64,000 nt of DNA from Apis mellifera (lineage: Eukaryota; Arthropoda; Insecta; Hymenoptera; Apidae): contig NC_037645.1 in assembly GCF_003254395.2 (NCBI RefSeq), forward strand, positions 9,671,229-9,735,228, read 5' to 3'. The position numbers and the translations under genes were made by a program. Each line of letters opens with the position of its first letter. The stretch's first letter is position 1. Under the pieces are notes generated by a model. That model worked only from the letters and a program-made list of their open reading frames with translations, made no database searches and was not told the DNA's origin. This document shows positions 22,658 to 34,437 of the stretch, piece after piece.

Positions 22658-23857
22658 CGTTGAAGAAGAGCGCAGATATCCTTGAAGCGAGGAGCATTGT
22701 CCCCGACGGAGATTCTCTTGCTCTTCACGCTCTTAACCCGAACGCAATGATTTCGTGACATTGACCGTTGGCCGGCCAGGATTCGTCCAAAGATTCGCGA
22801 ACGTGTTCTACGTAACGTAGACCTCTCTGACGTTTATATAATACCCGATGACTCATTACATATAACGATATAATACGGGCTTCCATGGAACGGATTATTC
22901 AAAACCGGTCTAATAATTATTCCGTATCGAAGAATAAAGAGAGGAGGAGGAGGAGGAGGAGGAGGAGCGCGTCACGCAGACCATCACCATTGTCTTCTCC
23001 TCATCGATTCGAACAAAAATTTTTTTCTTTTTCAAAATTTTATCTTACTCCACGCAAACAAAATTTTCCAATTATCCGATCGCAGTTAAGAGGAAGAGAA
23101 AAGAAATAAAAAATAGAAATAGACTCTAGTTTTAGACTGGATGAAAAGGTAGAGTCGCACCAAGAAGATAGAAATCCGAGGAGCGCGTTATCTTTTCTCT
23201 TACGACGAGGGGGGGAGAGGCTCGTTTTATATCATCGCAGAAACACGTTTTCAGGTGCGATTACCCTTAGAATCCGCCGACTTCGGACGATTCGATCTCG
23301 TTTTTTCTCGGCCGCAAGCGGAACGGTCGTGCAGAGAGAGAGAGAGAGAGAGAGAGGATTTTCACACGGTAGGAATGCGTTCTCCCGCTCTGCCAAGAAA
23401 ATAATCGGAGCCGATTCTGTGCGGGTATCACGGGGCTAACGACAGTTATCGTGCGAATCTTTGGAATCCGCTGAATTCAGCCTGCCCGTTTTCTCACGCG
23501 CACAATGGCAAAATGGCGCGCGCAATGTTTATTTCCTGCGTATCGAGGTCTCTTTATTTATTTATTTATTTGTTTTCTTTCCTCGTACGCGGTCTTCTCG
23601 CATATTTATTCCAAACGGTGGGGATAATAATAAACATTCGACGACGTGAAAGAGGAAAAAGGAAAAAGCGGGTTTTTAATAATAGTTTCTCGATGAAATA
23701 CGGAATAAAATTAATTTCTCGACCTTTCGTCGCGAGCAAGTCTATTCGAACGCTCGGCCAAAGTCGAGGCTGCGATAGGGAAGGAAATTTCCACGAGTTA
23801 ATTTTGAATATGGGATGAAAAAAAAGAAAAATTGACCAGATATATAAATTTATTGAA

Positions 23858-24002
23858 ATTGACCAATTAAATTTAATTAGGAAACGTCCCGGAATTTTCT
23901 TTGGTCAATGCTCAGAAATTTGTGGTACAAATCATAGATTTATACCAATTATAGAATGAATCAATTCCAATATTTTTTAAATTGAGTAAATAAACAAATC
24001 TG
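23858..24002 (+). pseudogene. cox2: NUMT: cox2 3' end
   Basis: The mitochondrial-code translation gives QLNLI then KRPGIFFGQCSEICG and TNHRFMPI, then after a small frame shift FLNWVNKQI. The GQCSEICG block holds the two Cys of the CuA copper centre of cytochrome oxidase II. Only the C-terminal part of the gene is present and the frame is broken. Confidence 0.93.
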
Positions 24003-24076
24003 AAAAATTAGTTAATATTGATATTATTGAACATTTAGTTTGTCAAACTAAAATAAATTTTTATAAATTATTTTTT
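24003..24076 (+). pseudogene. trnD: NUMT: mitochondrial tRNA-Asp copy
   Basis: The anticodon arm TTAGT-TTGTCAA-ACTAA gives anticodon GTC (24042-24044). It lies between cox2 and trnK as in bee mitochondria. The acceptor stem can be drawn but its ends are approximate. Not expected to be expressed from nuclear DNA. Confidence 0.8.
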
Positions 24077-24087
24077 AAAATCCCAAA

Positions 24088-24160
24088 CATTAGATGTCTG
24101 AATTATAAGAGTTGATCTTTTAAATCAAATATAGTATATATATATTTAATACTTCTAATG
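24088..24160 (+). pseudogene. trnK: NUMT: mitochondrial tRNA-Lys copy with intact stems
   Basis: The acceptor arms CATTAGA (24088-24094) and TCTAATG (24154-24160) pair perfectly. The anticodon arm TTGAT-CTTTTAA-ATCAA gives anticodon TTT. All 73 nt are present and foldable, suggesting a fairly recent insertion. The 3' half is repeated at the start of the next two tandem units, with TATAATGAG in place of TCTAATGAG. Confidence 0.88.
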
Positions 24161-24895
24161 AGATTTAATTCCCCAAATAATACCAATAAAGTGATTCGTA
24201 ATCTATTTTATTTATTTATTAATTTTTTACTTATTTATTATATTAATTAAAATTAAAATTGATAAAAAAACCTCAAAAATTGAATTAAAGAAATGAAATT
24301 GACATTTATAAATTTATTTGAAATATTTGACCCATCAATTAGAAATAATTTCTCAATAAATTATGATTATTCATAATTTTTAATCAAATATAGTATATAT
24401 ATTTAATACTTATAATGAGATTTAATTCCCCAAATAATACCAATAAAGTGATTCGTAATCTATTTTATTTATTTATTAATTTTTTACTTATTTATTATAT
24501 TAATTAAAATTAAAATTGATAAAAAAAACCTCAAAAATTGAATTAAAGAAATGAAATTGACATTTATAAATTTATTTGAAATATTTGACCCATCAATTAG
24601 AAATAATTTCTCAATAAATTATGATTATTCATAATTTTTAATCAAATATAGTATATATATTTAATACTTATAATGAGATTTAATTCCTCAAATAATACCA
24701 ATAAAGTGATTCATAATCTATTTTATTTATTTATTAATTTTTTACTTATTTATTATATTAATTAAAATTAAAATTGATAAAAAAAACCTCAAAAATTGAA
24801 TTAAAGAAATGAAATTGACATTGATAAATTTATTTGAAATATTTGACCCATCAACTAGAAATAATTTCTCAATAAATTATGATTATTCATAATTT
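24121..24895 (+). repeat. 258-bp tandem triplication inside the NUMT
   Basis: The word AGATTTAATTCC recurs at 24161, 24418 and 24676, spacing 257 and 258. The unit runs from the 3' half of trnK through atp8 into atp6 (NYDY region). The three copies are almost identical; differences include 7 versus 8 A in one homopolymer, one T-to-C near the atp8 start, and TCT/TAT in the trnK end. The low divergence suggests recent duplication. Confidence 0.95.
24168..24311 (+). pseudogene. atp8: NUMT: atp8, first of three tandem copies
   Basis: With mitochondrial code, ATT start then IPQMMPMKWFVIYFIYLL, continuing to KKWNWHL and TAA: 47 residues with the MPxMxPMxW family start. Copies two and three (from about 24425 and 24683) have 8 instead of 7 A after KID, which shifts the frame. 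It overlaps the atp6 start by 19 nt, as expected for this gene pair in bees. Confidence 0.92.
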
Positions 24896-25243
24896 CACCA
24901 ATTATTATTTTTCCAAGAATTTTTTGACTAATTCAATCACTTAACTTTATATATAATGAATTTAAAATTGTTTCAAAATCTAAATATCAATCTAATATTA
25001 TTATTTTTATTAGACTAATACTTTATATCATAATTGCTAATATTTTTAGATTAATCCCCTATGTTTTTACATTGACAAGACATTTACTTTTAAATATAAT
25101 TTTATCATTAACCTTATGATTTAGATTTTTAATTTATTTAATTTATAATAATTACATTATATTTCTTAGTTCCATTAAATTCACCAGTATTTTTAATAAA
25201 CTTTATAGTAATTATTCAACTTATTAGATTAATTATTCGACCC
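24809..25243 (+). pseudogene. atp6: NUMT: atp6, long copy
   Basis: From ATG 24809 the mitochondrial-code translation shows NLFEIFDPS, NNFSMNYDY, PIIIFPSIFWLIQS, NEFKIVSKSKY, RLIPYVFTLTRHL and LVPLNSPVFLMNFMVIIQLI ending SLIIRP, the ATP synthase subunit a pattern. Homology stops near 25243, before the end of the gene. Shorter 5' fragments of atp6 occur in tandem units one and two (from 24293 and about 24552). Confidence 0.92.
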
Positions 25244-25259
25244 CCTGAACACTATCAAT

Positions 25260-25640
25260 TCAGTCAGAAACTGTTTCTCTCTGTTTCCTCGAGAGAAAGA
25301 TATCTGCAAATCTCGCAGCATCGTTATTCTTTCCACGGGGCGCTGGTGTCGCTACCGCAGCGCCAAACGAGGAATGTAGGTGAGCCTGCGAGTGCAGCAA
25401 ACGCACATTACGCAAACCGTGTAACTAGCAGCCGCGAGTGTGGGAAAGTGAGGAAGGAAGCTGGCCTCGAACCCAGACCTCAACCTTCTCTTCTATCTGC
25501 AGCCTCGTTCCTCCTTTTCCGCCGGTCTAACTGGCTGCTCGGGCCCTCTCCTTTCGAGTTGCCAACCAGAACGGTCTGTCCCTCTTACTTGGTTGTACGT
25601 GCATCGTGTCTGCACAGGTGAACAGTTTCCTTTTAACGCC
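25260..25640. other. GC-rich unique island
   Basis: A sharp composition change directly after the NUMT. A 91-codon open frame (25346-25621) shows no recognised domain and has no supporting context. Treated as non-coding. Confidence 0.35.
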
Positions 25641-26885
25641 AGTTTCTCTATTAATTAATTTGCAGCAACGAGAGAGATGAAAGATAAAGAAAAAGAAAAA
25701 ATTGTTATTAATAAGAAGAATTTTTGACGAGTTTCAATCCAATCAGAGACATCTGGTGGGGAGATTATTTATTAATAATTTTCGTAGTAATTTTTTTAAA
25801 ATTGGTTCTCGAGATTAACCATTTATTTATATCTGCAGGTTTTTGCTTTCGCAACGAATATTAATTTGTAGTAATCTGGAATAATGTATCGTATATTTTG
25901 CATTTGGATACCCTGTTTGACCATATGTAGGTATATAGTATGTTGCTCGAGAAACGAGTTATTTATATATATATTATTTATTATATATAAATATATTATT
26001 ATTAATATATTATATTATATTAATATTATATATATATTATATATTATTTATTTTGTTCTTTTGTCAATCAAAGAGTTTATATGAAGAATCTTGTTTGTTT
26101 CCATTTTATTTAGAATATTGTTTGAAAGAAAAAATTTGTACGTGTTGTATTTTTCTATTAAATTTTCCAATTTTTCCAAAACTATAAGAAAGAAAAAATG
26201 GAATACTTTTTGTACTGGGAAAAATTGTAAAAATTGTAAAAATTGTATTTCGTTTTGTTTCAAAGTCATCCTCCGTAAAAACGAAAGGTAAAAAATCTTT
26301 TGTTTCGACGAAAAGCAATAAATTGCCGCGCTTTCAACTGGCGGAAAAAAAAAAAAAAAAAAAAGCAGCACGCTCGCGTCTAACGTGTCACGTGGATAGC
26401 TCGTATTCCGGGCATCGCGTGGAAATGCTTTCCACGAAGATACACGACGCCGGGTCAGGGTCGTCGTGAATCTCGATTTAATTGTGCGCGAGTTTCGAAA
26501 TTGGGTTACCGGTGTTCCTTTCCTCGCCCCTCGTAAAATTTCATCAATCGTTGGATCAACGATGAGATCGAAGGTTGATGATTAAATACATAATTTCAAA
26601 TTCGAAACGATTCGATTCTTTCTATCGAGAAGTCCGTTTCGTTTGAAGATTCAGATTAGATTTAGAAAATTAATTCGGAAGAATATTTAAAATTTAGATA
26701 TTTTAGAGACTCGAAAATTCGAAAAAATTTAAATTATATAATATTTAATATTTAATATTTAATAATATTTAAATTTAAAAAGGAGGGGTGAAAATATCCT
26801 CTAAAGATTACGTGAAAGTAAAAAGAACGATCGAATTATTTATAATCAAAATTATCGAGTTGGGGATCTAATAAAGAGACACGCA

Positions 26886-26898
26886 AGGTTCTTGACCT
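26886..26898. promoter_or_regulatory. Inverted-repeat-1 EcR/USP-like element
   Basis: AGGTTC-T-TGACCT matches 10 of 12 bases of a perfect AGGTCA inverted repeat with 1-bp spacing, the preferred EcR/USP site type. The right half-site is perfect. Confidence 0.35.
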
Positions 26899-27586
26899 AG
26901 CAGGATTCTCGAAATCACCATGGATCTGGGTTCTCCGTGTGTCGCGCCACTTTCCCGGGTTAACTGGGTCATAACCAGATATCGACATATTTCCCTGTTC
27001 CGCGCCTTTCAGCTTCCCGCCACGCCTGCGGTTATCCTCAACCCGCCCGGTCCACTTCTCCCCAGAGCATTCGATTCGAAGGCTTCCGAGCGTCGACAGC
27101 GCCACTGTTATTATCGAGGGGAACCATATTTCGACTGGTGGCTCGATCGTCTAAATTTTCCATTGCTTGTGCACAGTCTCCTCACACTGCGTAATTGAAT
27201 TTACCAATTTTATGTAAAATCGATCTCTTCTTTCTAACATTTTTTTTCGCTTGCTTATTTGTATCTTAATTATATTATTAATGATAATATAATGTTTAAT
27301 TTATTTTATATTTTAATCGATTTATATTCTAATAATAAAGGATTGTTTGAATAATTTACAAAATTGTAAATACAAATTGTCTCCGTCAATGCAATTGAGG
27401 AAGGTAAAAAGGTTAATCCGTAGAGTAGTAGTTATTTCTATTCGTGGCATTTCGTTACGTTACTTTCGTCGAAGGTGACGTAATTTATATGTCGCTTTTT
27501 TTTTTCTCTTTTCGTTCGGATTAATTCGTAATGCGGTGTAAAATGTAGAACCTTTAGAGAAGACGCGTCTAGGGATTACCGACACA

Positions 27587-27612
27587 CGTCACGAGTGGCC
27601 TTTACACGTGAC
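27587..27612. repeat. 26-bp imperfect palindromic element, copy 1
   Basis: It matches 28185-28210 at 23 of 26 positions and shares TGGCCTTTAC flanked by GTCACG and CGTGAC arms. This copy contains the E-box CACGTG. Confidence 0.65.
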
Positions 27613-28184
27613 CGGTTGAGAGAGACACGGTGTATTGGACTCGATTGATATCAGCCCTTGCACCGTCGCGCCGCCATCATTCCCTAGATGGACAACTTTC
27701 TCGATTCGCGCGTTCCGAAACCTATCCACGTTGTCCCGTGATTATAAACGATTCGACCAATCAGAACGAACGAACTCTGAATAATTTTCGATTGAAAATT
27801 TCTTAGAGATCCACGTCGAAAAGGATTATTTTGCGAGTAAATAATAATAATTATTGGGAAAGAGAATCGAATGGAATTAAATAAATCGACGTATCGTATT
27901 GGATTCAACGTCGGGAAAGTTAAGTGGCGAAACGGTGAAACGTGAGACGCCGGACGGTTGTGAAAAGAGGTTACAAAGTTTCAGGGTCCGGGAAGTTCGG
28001 TGGAAGCGTCGTTAGATCGCGCTGATGCGAGCGGCGACATGTCCTTTCCGCGCTGTCGTCACGGTCGGTATTAACGTGTTGCTTTCGTCACCGGTGCCCT
28101 ATTTCCCTATTTCCCTCGCGCTGGAAACTGCGCGGACTGTTGTAAAGTATGCAACCTTGACCTAATCCGCGCGCGATCTCCACG

Positions 28185-28210
28185 CGTCACGGCTGGCCTT
28201 TACGCGTGAC
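28185..28210. repeat. 26-bp imperfect palindromic element, copy 2
   Basis: Second copy (23/26 identical), with CGCGTG in place of CACGTG. Directly downstream, 28216-28228 reads AGGTCA-G-TGATGC (perfect half-site plus partial inverted half). Upstream, 28153-28165 carries TAGGTCAAGGTTG on the minus strand, close to an FTZ-F1 site. Confidence 0.65.
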
Positions 28211-29268
28211 GTGTCAGGTCAGTGATGCTTCTAATGCTTCCCAGCTTCTCTCCCCTTTCTCTTTCTCCCGTATCTTTTTGCCCCGCTTCTGCGTGCGGCG
28301 CTCGTGCGCCTCGCGAACGAGGGGGCCGCCATTAATCCATTTTCGAAACGAGGATTCGATGGAAATCGTATCGAAGAAATTTCACGAGGGAAAACGATCA
28401 ATACGATTTATCGATCGAATCTCGTTTTGTAACGAGAATATAAATAGAATTTACTTTACCATGATTGGATACTCGTTCGAATCGGCGTGTTTCTCGAGGC
28501 AAGGATTCATTTTCTTCGAAATGTTGCTCGAGACGGCCGGCTGACCGTGACCCACCTGATCACTCGTGACCGCCATTCTGCCCATCTCGCGTCCATTGCG
28601 CAGGTCAGCGTCACTTTTCTAAACGCTTCCTACGTTTACTTCCCTCTCTTTGTTTTCTCCGTTCATAAAGTAATCCTTGATGAATCGAAATATTACATTC
28701 GCCGCAGACTCGCATAGATATTCGTTCCCGATTATTTATCGTAATTTTACAAAAATGAAACGTAAAATGAAACGAAATTCGTGGAAATTATCGGAATATA
28801 ATAATCTTGTCTCGGCGATTGGAAACCGAAATAAAACGAGGCTCATAAGGAAACGATTAACGAGAAACTTCAAAATTGTCATCGAGCGGTTTTCTTGTAG
28901 AAGAGAAATTGTGGTTTAGACGAGGTAGAGAGAGAAGGATCTTCTCCAGGAAACAAGGAATATACAACGACTGTTATTTCTTTATTTGAACGTTTCTTAA
29001 TTTGATTGTTAGCGATTTATATATGGCGATTTCATTCGAAAGCCATGGGAATCGTCGCGTGGCTTCGTGAATTGCGTCGTTGTCGTTGTTGTTGTTGTTG
29101 TTGCTTTTTGCAAGCACGTCGTCCGATTGTGACGATGATCGTTTATCGGATGTGATATAATAATCTCGACAGAGAGAGAGAGAGAGGAGTCGGCTAAAAA
29201 TATCGCTCGGTTAAAGTTGTTATTAAGCGCGATAAAAATGGGATGGAAAAATGGCGAATACACAGCTT

Positions 29269-29282
29269 GTGTGACGTCACAC
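29269..29282. promoter_or_regulatory. 14-bp perfect palindrome with CRE core
   Basis: GTGTGACGTCACAC contains TGACGTCA (29272-29279), the full CREB-type palindrome. Confidence 0.45.
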
Positions 29283-30389
29283 TGCGCGTTGTCCCACCAC
29301 GAGCCAAACGAGTCTTGAATTTTTTCGCGTCGATTATCACGACAATGCGACGTCCTTGCGCGTTCGCTAAAAATCCATGAAAAATAATTCTTCGGCAAAA
29401 ATTCTTCTTTTTCACGTGCTTTTCAGTATCAACGGGGAGGGAGCTCTAATTGAAAGATGATTCTTTGCGATGAAAATAAGTTGGTTATTTTTTGCGAGAT
29501 ATATATATATATACATCGAAAGATTTCTTTTTCTTTTTCTCGAGTTAAAAAGTATATTTAAAAAGATATTGAAAGAATCTTTATAATAAAATATTGTCGT
29601 TCATTGATCAAAATTAATTAAAATAAATTATCGAAATTTTTCTATTTTTCTATAGAATCAGATTTATCGTTATCGTTATTGTTATTGTAAATATTAACAC
29701 CGAGAGAAGATAACGAATAAGAGGCACGTATTTTTGGGGGCCTACGTAAGTAGAAAATTGCACGAGCCGAAGCAACGTGCAACGATATAGGATAAATTCG
29801 TCATCCCATGCACTTGTGGCATCGTCATCTCGTGCGCCCACATTCGACCTTCGAGACGACGAATGCACAATTCATTCTACGCCCATTGTCCTCCACGTTT
29901 TTTTCTAATTAACGCCGCCTAATGAACTTGGTTCCGTGGCAATTAGCAAAGTCCAATACGTGTAATTCCGATCTGAAAAAAAAAAAAAAAAGGCATTGTG
30001 ATCATCTCGACGATTTAAATACAAATTATAACGATGAATCGATAATTATTATTATTATATATATATATATATATATTTTTTTTTTTTAGGATTGTTTTAT
30101 TGAGAGATTCATTAAGAAGATATTTTTTTGTACAATTTTTAAGTCTTTGTGTTTCCGAAATGTCGATATATTGCCGTCAAATTAAATAATATTCGACAAG
30201 ATATTATATTACTTAAAATCTTAAAATCTTTGCTACTTTTTCTCCAAATTCAAGATCGTCTGAACGAAGAAGAAACAATATTTTTCTCTCGAAAAGACGC
30301 AAGATCATTCACGCGCCATCTCATTGGCATTTCAGCTCTAACGGGTGTTTAAAAGGCAAAAATTATCTCGCTCGATCCAAAATACTCGT

Positions 30390-32220
30390 ATCTATTACAT
30401 TATATATTCCACTTATTATTTTTCTGAACACCCGGTAGAAGCAGTTTAGAAAACATCGTTCGAACGCGATCCCATTGATATTTCGTTGACCCTATACGTG
30501 CGAAATACTCGTAGAACCTATTATTATAGTCCATTCGATTATTGGATTCGTATTTTTCTGAACACCCGGTAGAATGAGTTTAGAAGATATATCATCTGTA
30601 TACGATCCCGTTGACATTTCGTTGATCCTATATATGCGAAATATACTTATGCAACCCATTACGTTACATATTCCATTGGATTATTGGATTCGTTTTATTT
30701 TTCTGGACACCCGGTAGAAGCAGATTTAAAAGATACATCGTTCGAACGCGATCCCATTGACATTTCGTTAACCCTATATGTGCGAAATATTTATACAACT
30801 TATTATTAGAATCCACTCGGCTATTGGATTCGGTTTATTTTTCTGGACACCCGGTAGAAGCAACTTAGAAAATACATCGTCTGTGCATGATCCCATTGAC
30901 ATTTCGTTGACCCTACATGTGCGAAATATTCATACAATCTATTATTATAGTTCATTCGATTATTGGATTTATTTTATTTTTTTTGGACACCCGGTAGAAG
31001 CAGTTTAGAAAACGCATCGTTCGAACGCGATTCCATTGATATTTCGTTGATCTTATATATGCGAAATATACTCGTGCAACCCATTACATTACATACTCCA
31101 TTCGATTATTGGATTTATTTTATTTTTCTGGACACCCGATAGAAGCAACTTAGAAGATAAATCGTCTGTGCACGATCCCATTGACATTTCGTTGACCCTA
31201 TATATGCGAAATATATTCGTGCAATCCATTACATTACATACTCCATTCGATTATTGGATACGTTTTATTTTTTTGGACACCCGGTAGAATGAGTTTAGGA
31301 AACGCATCGTTCGAACGCGATCCCATTGACATTTTCTTGACCCTATATATGCGAAATATATTCGTGCAACCCATTACATTACATACTCTATTCGATTATT
31401 GGATACGTTTTATTTTTCTGGACACCCGGTAGAATGAGCTTAGAAGACGCACCGTCTGTGCACGATCCCATTGACATTTTGTTGACCCTATATATGCGAA
31501 ATATATTCGTGCAACCCATTACATTACATACTCTATTCGATTATTGGATTCATTTTATTTTTCTGGACACTCGGTAGAAGCAGCTTAGAAGATAAATCGT
31601 CTGTGAACGATCCCATTGACATTTCATTGATTCTATATATGCGAAATATATTCGTGCAACCCATTACATTACATACTTCATTCGATTATTGGATACGTTT
31701 TATTTTTTTGGACACCCGGTAGAATGAGCTTAGAAGACGCACCGTCAGTGCGCGATCCCATTGACATTTCGTTGATCCTATATGTGCGAAATATACTCGT
31801 ACAATCTATTATTATAATCCATTCCAATATTGGATTCGTTTTATTTTTTTTGGACACTCGGTAGAATGAGCTTAGAAAACGCACCGTCAGTGCGCGATCC
31901 CATTGACATTTCGTTGACCCTATATGTGCGAAATATACTCGTACAATCTATTATTATAGTCCATTCCGTTATTGGATTCGTTTTATTTTTTTTGGACACT
32001 CGGTAGAATGAGCTTAGAAGACGCACCGTCTATGCGCGATCCCATTGACATTTCATTGACCCCATATATATATATATATATATATATATCCGAAATACCC
32101 CGTAACCATACGACCCATTACATCACGTTACAATACTCCTACTCGCCCGGCTATTGATCGGCTGTTGGATCGGTGGCGTTTTATTTTTCCTCGGGCACCC
32201 GTTAGATGCGGCTTAACGAG
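30390..32220. repeat. Satellite-like tandem array, about 143-bp unit, about 13 copies
   Basis: Each unit contains TTATTTTTCTGGACACCCGG, TAGAA, GATCCCATTGACATTTCG, TTGACCCTATATATGCGAAA and CATTCGATTATTGGATTCG. CACCCGGTAG-like landmarks lie near 30429, 30563, 30708, 30849, 30988, 31135, 31277, 31422, 31569, 31713, 31856, 31999 and 32198. The spacing is unusually regular (about 141-147 bp apart for most units). Upstream, a CGGGTGTTT (about 30342-30350) resembles the reverse of the CACCCG landmark. Confidence 0.93.
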
Positions 32221-34187
32221 CAACGTCATCGCGTGGATCGGTGATCAGGGCCGTGTATTAGCATGCTCGGGTGTGCCTTCCGCGCCCACTCCCGTCCTTG
32301 AGCGTTCTCCGTGAGAAACGAGGGGGATGAGGAGGAGCGACGAGATGTCAAGGAAGGAATGCTAAACGCGGAATGCAGGTCGCGCGGATCTCCGTACACG
32401 TGCTCGACACCTAAACCATCTCGCTCGAACAGCCTGGGCAAACGTCAAATTTTATTCCTCCTCTCTCCTCTCTCTCTCCATCTCTGAACAAAGACAGAGA
32501 GAGAATCGATTTTCTTCTTGAAAACGAGAATTGTGTATTTCGTATTTCACGCGCAGAAACGTATCTGCTGCTTTCTGAATTGAAGAAAGAAAGACACGTA
32601 ATAAGTTTTCAATTAAAAATGAACGTTAAACGATTTTTATATGCACTCGTTCCTTTTTTCATCGTAATCGAACGCGAGCAAGTTATATATACAACATTCG
32701 GAAAATAAAGAACGATCTGAATCCAATTATCCACGAAACATAAAAATAGATGATAATCCCTGTTACCCATCAACTTGTTTGTCTCTCCACTTGCTTCTGC
32801 CCGGAGAAATCGCTCCCTGATTTTCGGCTCGTGTGCATCCCGCGTGTACACCAATTCCCAAAGATCAATACTTCAATAACCCACTCCTCCCCTACTTGCT
32901 CGATAATCCCACGCTCTCGAACGGAGTCTAAGCCAAACCATCGTTCGATCATTCCTTCGAATATATATACATATATATATGTATCTGCTGTTTGCAAAGA
33001 TAGATGCGTGTTGAACGGATAAGGTAAATTCGTATATTCTATAGTTTTCCACCGCCGTATATTTTATATCGAGACGAAACTGGTCGACGTTAAACCGGCT
33101 TTCCACCGGTTACCGTTATTACCGTCCCCGGATTCCCTTTCCTCGATTTCGCCGCGGTTATTCCCTTTCGAAGGGAAGGCCAGGTTTTCCACGAGATTTC
33201 CACGAGATTTCGTCTGGGTGTGTGCTGGGTCCCGTTAGGCTTCGCCTTTTCTTCGTGACTTTTGACTGGAGAGCGAATAGGGAAGAGGATCGTTCAATCT
33301 CGATCGATTTAGATAATCTTTTTATTAAAAGGGAATTAAAGAGAGGAGAGTTTCGCCTTTCAAAGGGCGACCAAAGATGCAAGTAGGTATTTTATAATAT
33401 ATAATATGATGATAAAAGACGATGGTGGTTGAATTTTTTTGAGTGTATTTAATAGAAGAGATCAAAAAAATTCGCAGTGAAAAAAGCAAAGGATTTTGAA
33501 AAAGAGAAGGAATCCTTTGACGAGGGACAATCGGATCTTGTTAGTGTTATTTCGATTCTTTTTTTTTTTTTTTTTTTTTTCGTAGAATCGCTCGCACTTT
33601 TGATCTCGAGGGAGGCTAATCTAATCTCTCGTGGAATGTCACGGTTGTCCATCTTTTCTCAGGTATATACGCCAAGCCTTGGGTCTTATCTTCGCCCGTG
33701 AAAACGAAATTCTAGAATGAAAAATTTTCCTGTAGGAAAAAAAATTCGTAATTCCACAATTTGTAATATATGTAAATTATTAAAATATTTATTTTTTTCC
33801 TTGGCTTCTTAAATTTCTCCTTTAGAAATTTGTAATAGAAATTATTAAAATATTTATTTTTTTCCTTGGCTTCTCAAATTTCTCCTTTAGAAATTTAAAA
33901 AAAAAAAAAAATATTCGAGAGGAAAGCAAAAAAAAAAATACCTACCTTCGTCTCCTTCAAAATTCTCATTCAAATTCGGTTCGTCGAATTTTGCTTCCCT
34001 CTTGCACAGAGAAAGAGAGAAGGGGAGAGGGAACCTCTCTAATTTCCTGGTCACGTCGAAAAAGAGGTTCTTTTCTGGGAGACAAGAAGGGGGATGACTG
34101 ACGAAGCAAAAATCCGCGTGAGACGGTTCGCAAGCGTGAGAGAAATTACCAATTTAACCTTCCGTGACGGACAATTAAAGACTGCGC

Positions 34188-34251
<64 letters not shown>

Positions 34252-34395
34252 AGCTGGATAAACTGGATTCGCTTGCCTGGAGTGGAAAACTCGTGAATGA
34301 AAATTCGTTGCTCGAACTAATTGACGGACTTCGTATCTTTCGTATCTTTACATAAATACGAGAGAAAAAATTGCGCGATTCTTAATAAAAAGCAA

Positions 34396-34437
<42 letters not shown>

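Larger units (their letters stand above)
16614..23857. other. Intronic unique sequence with several structured elements
   Basis: No gene recognised. A compact mixed-composition stretch at 16950-17110 resembles a conserved element. AT-rich sequence at about 19230-20450 matched no mitochondrial gene I could recognise. A TATAAAAG is at 20673-20680 without a good initiator downstream. Simple repeats include (CT)n at about 22615-22653, (GGA)n at about 22936-22967 and (GA)n at about 23333-23356. Confidence 0.4.
23858..25243 (+). other. NUMT: cox2-trnD-trnK-atp8-atp6 mitochondrial block
   Basis: A contiguous segment of mitochondrial DNA lies in EcR intron 1 in the sense direction. It runs from the 3' end of cox2 through trnD, trnK, atp8 and most of atp6. 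trnD precedes trnK, the arrangement found in honey bee mitochondria and the reverse of the ancestral insect order. A 258-bp part (3' half of trnK, atp8, start of atp6) is present three times in tandem. Recognition is by protein translation with mitochondrial code and by tRNA structure. Confidence 0.95.
25641..30389. other. Intronic unique sequence
   Basis: No gene recognised. AT dinucleotide-rich sequence lies at about 25960-26055. GC-richer patches are at 26370-26540, 26880-27150, 27540-27720, 27940-28660 and 29020-29310, the last with a (GTT)n run near 29080-29101. Motifs of interest are listed separately. Confidence 0.4.
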
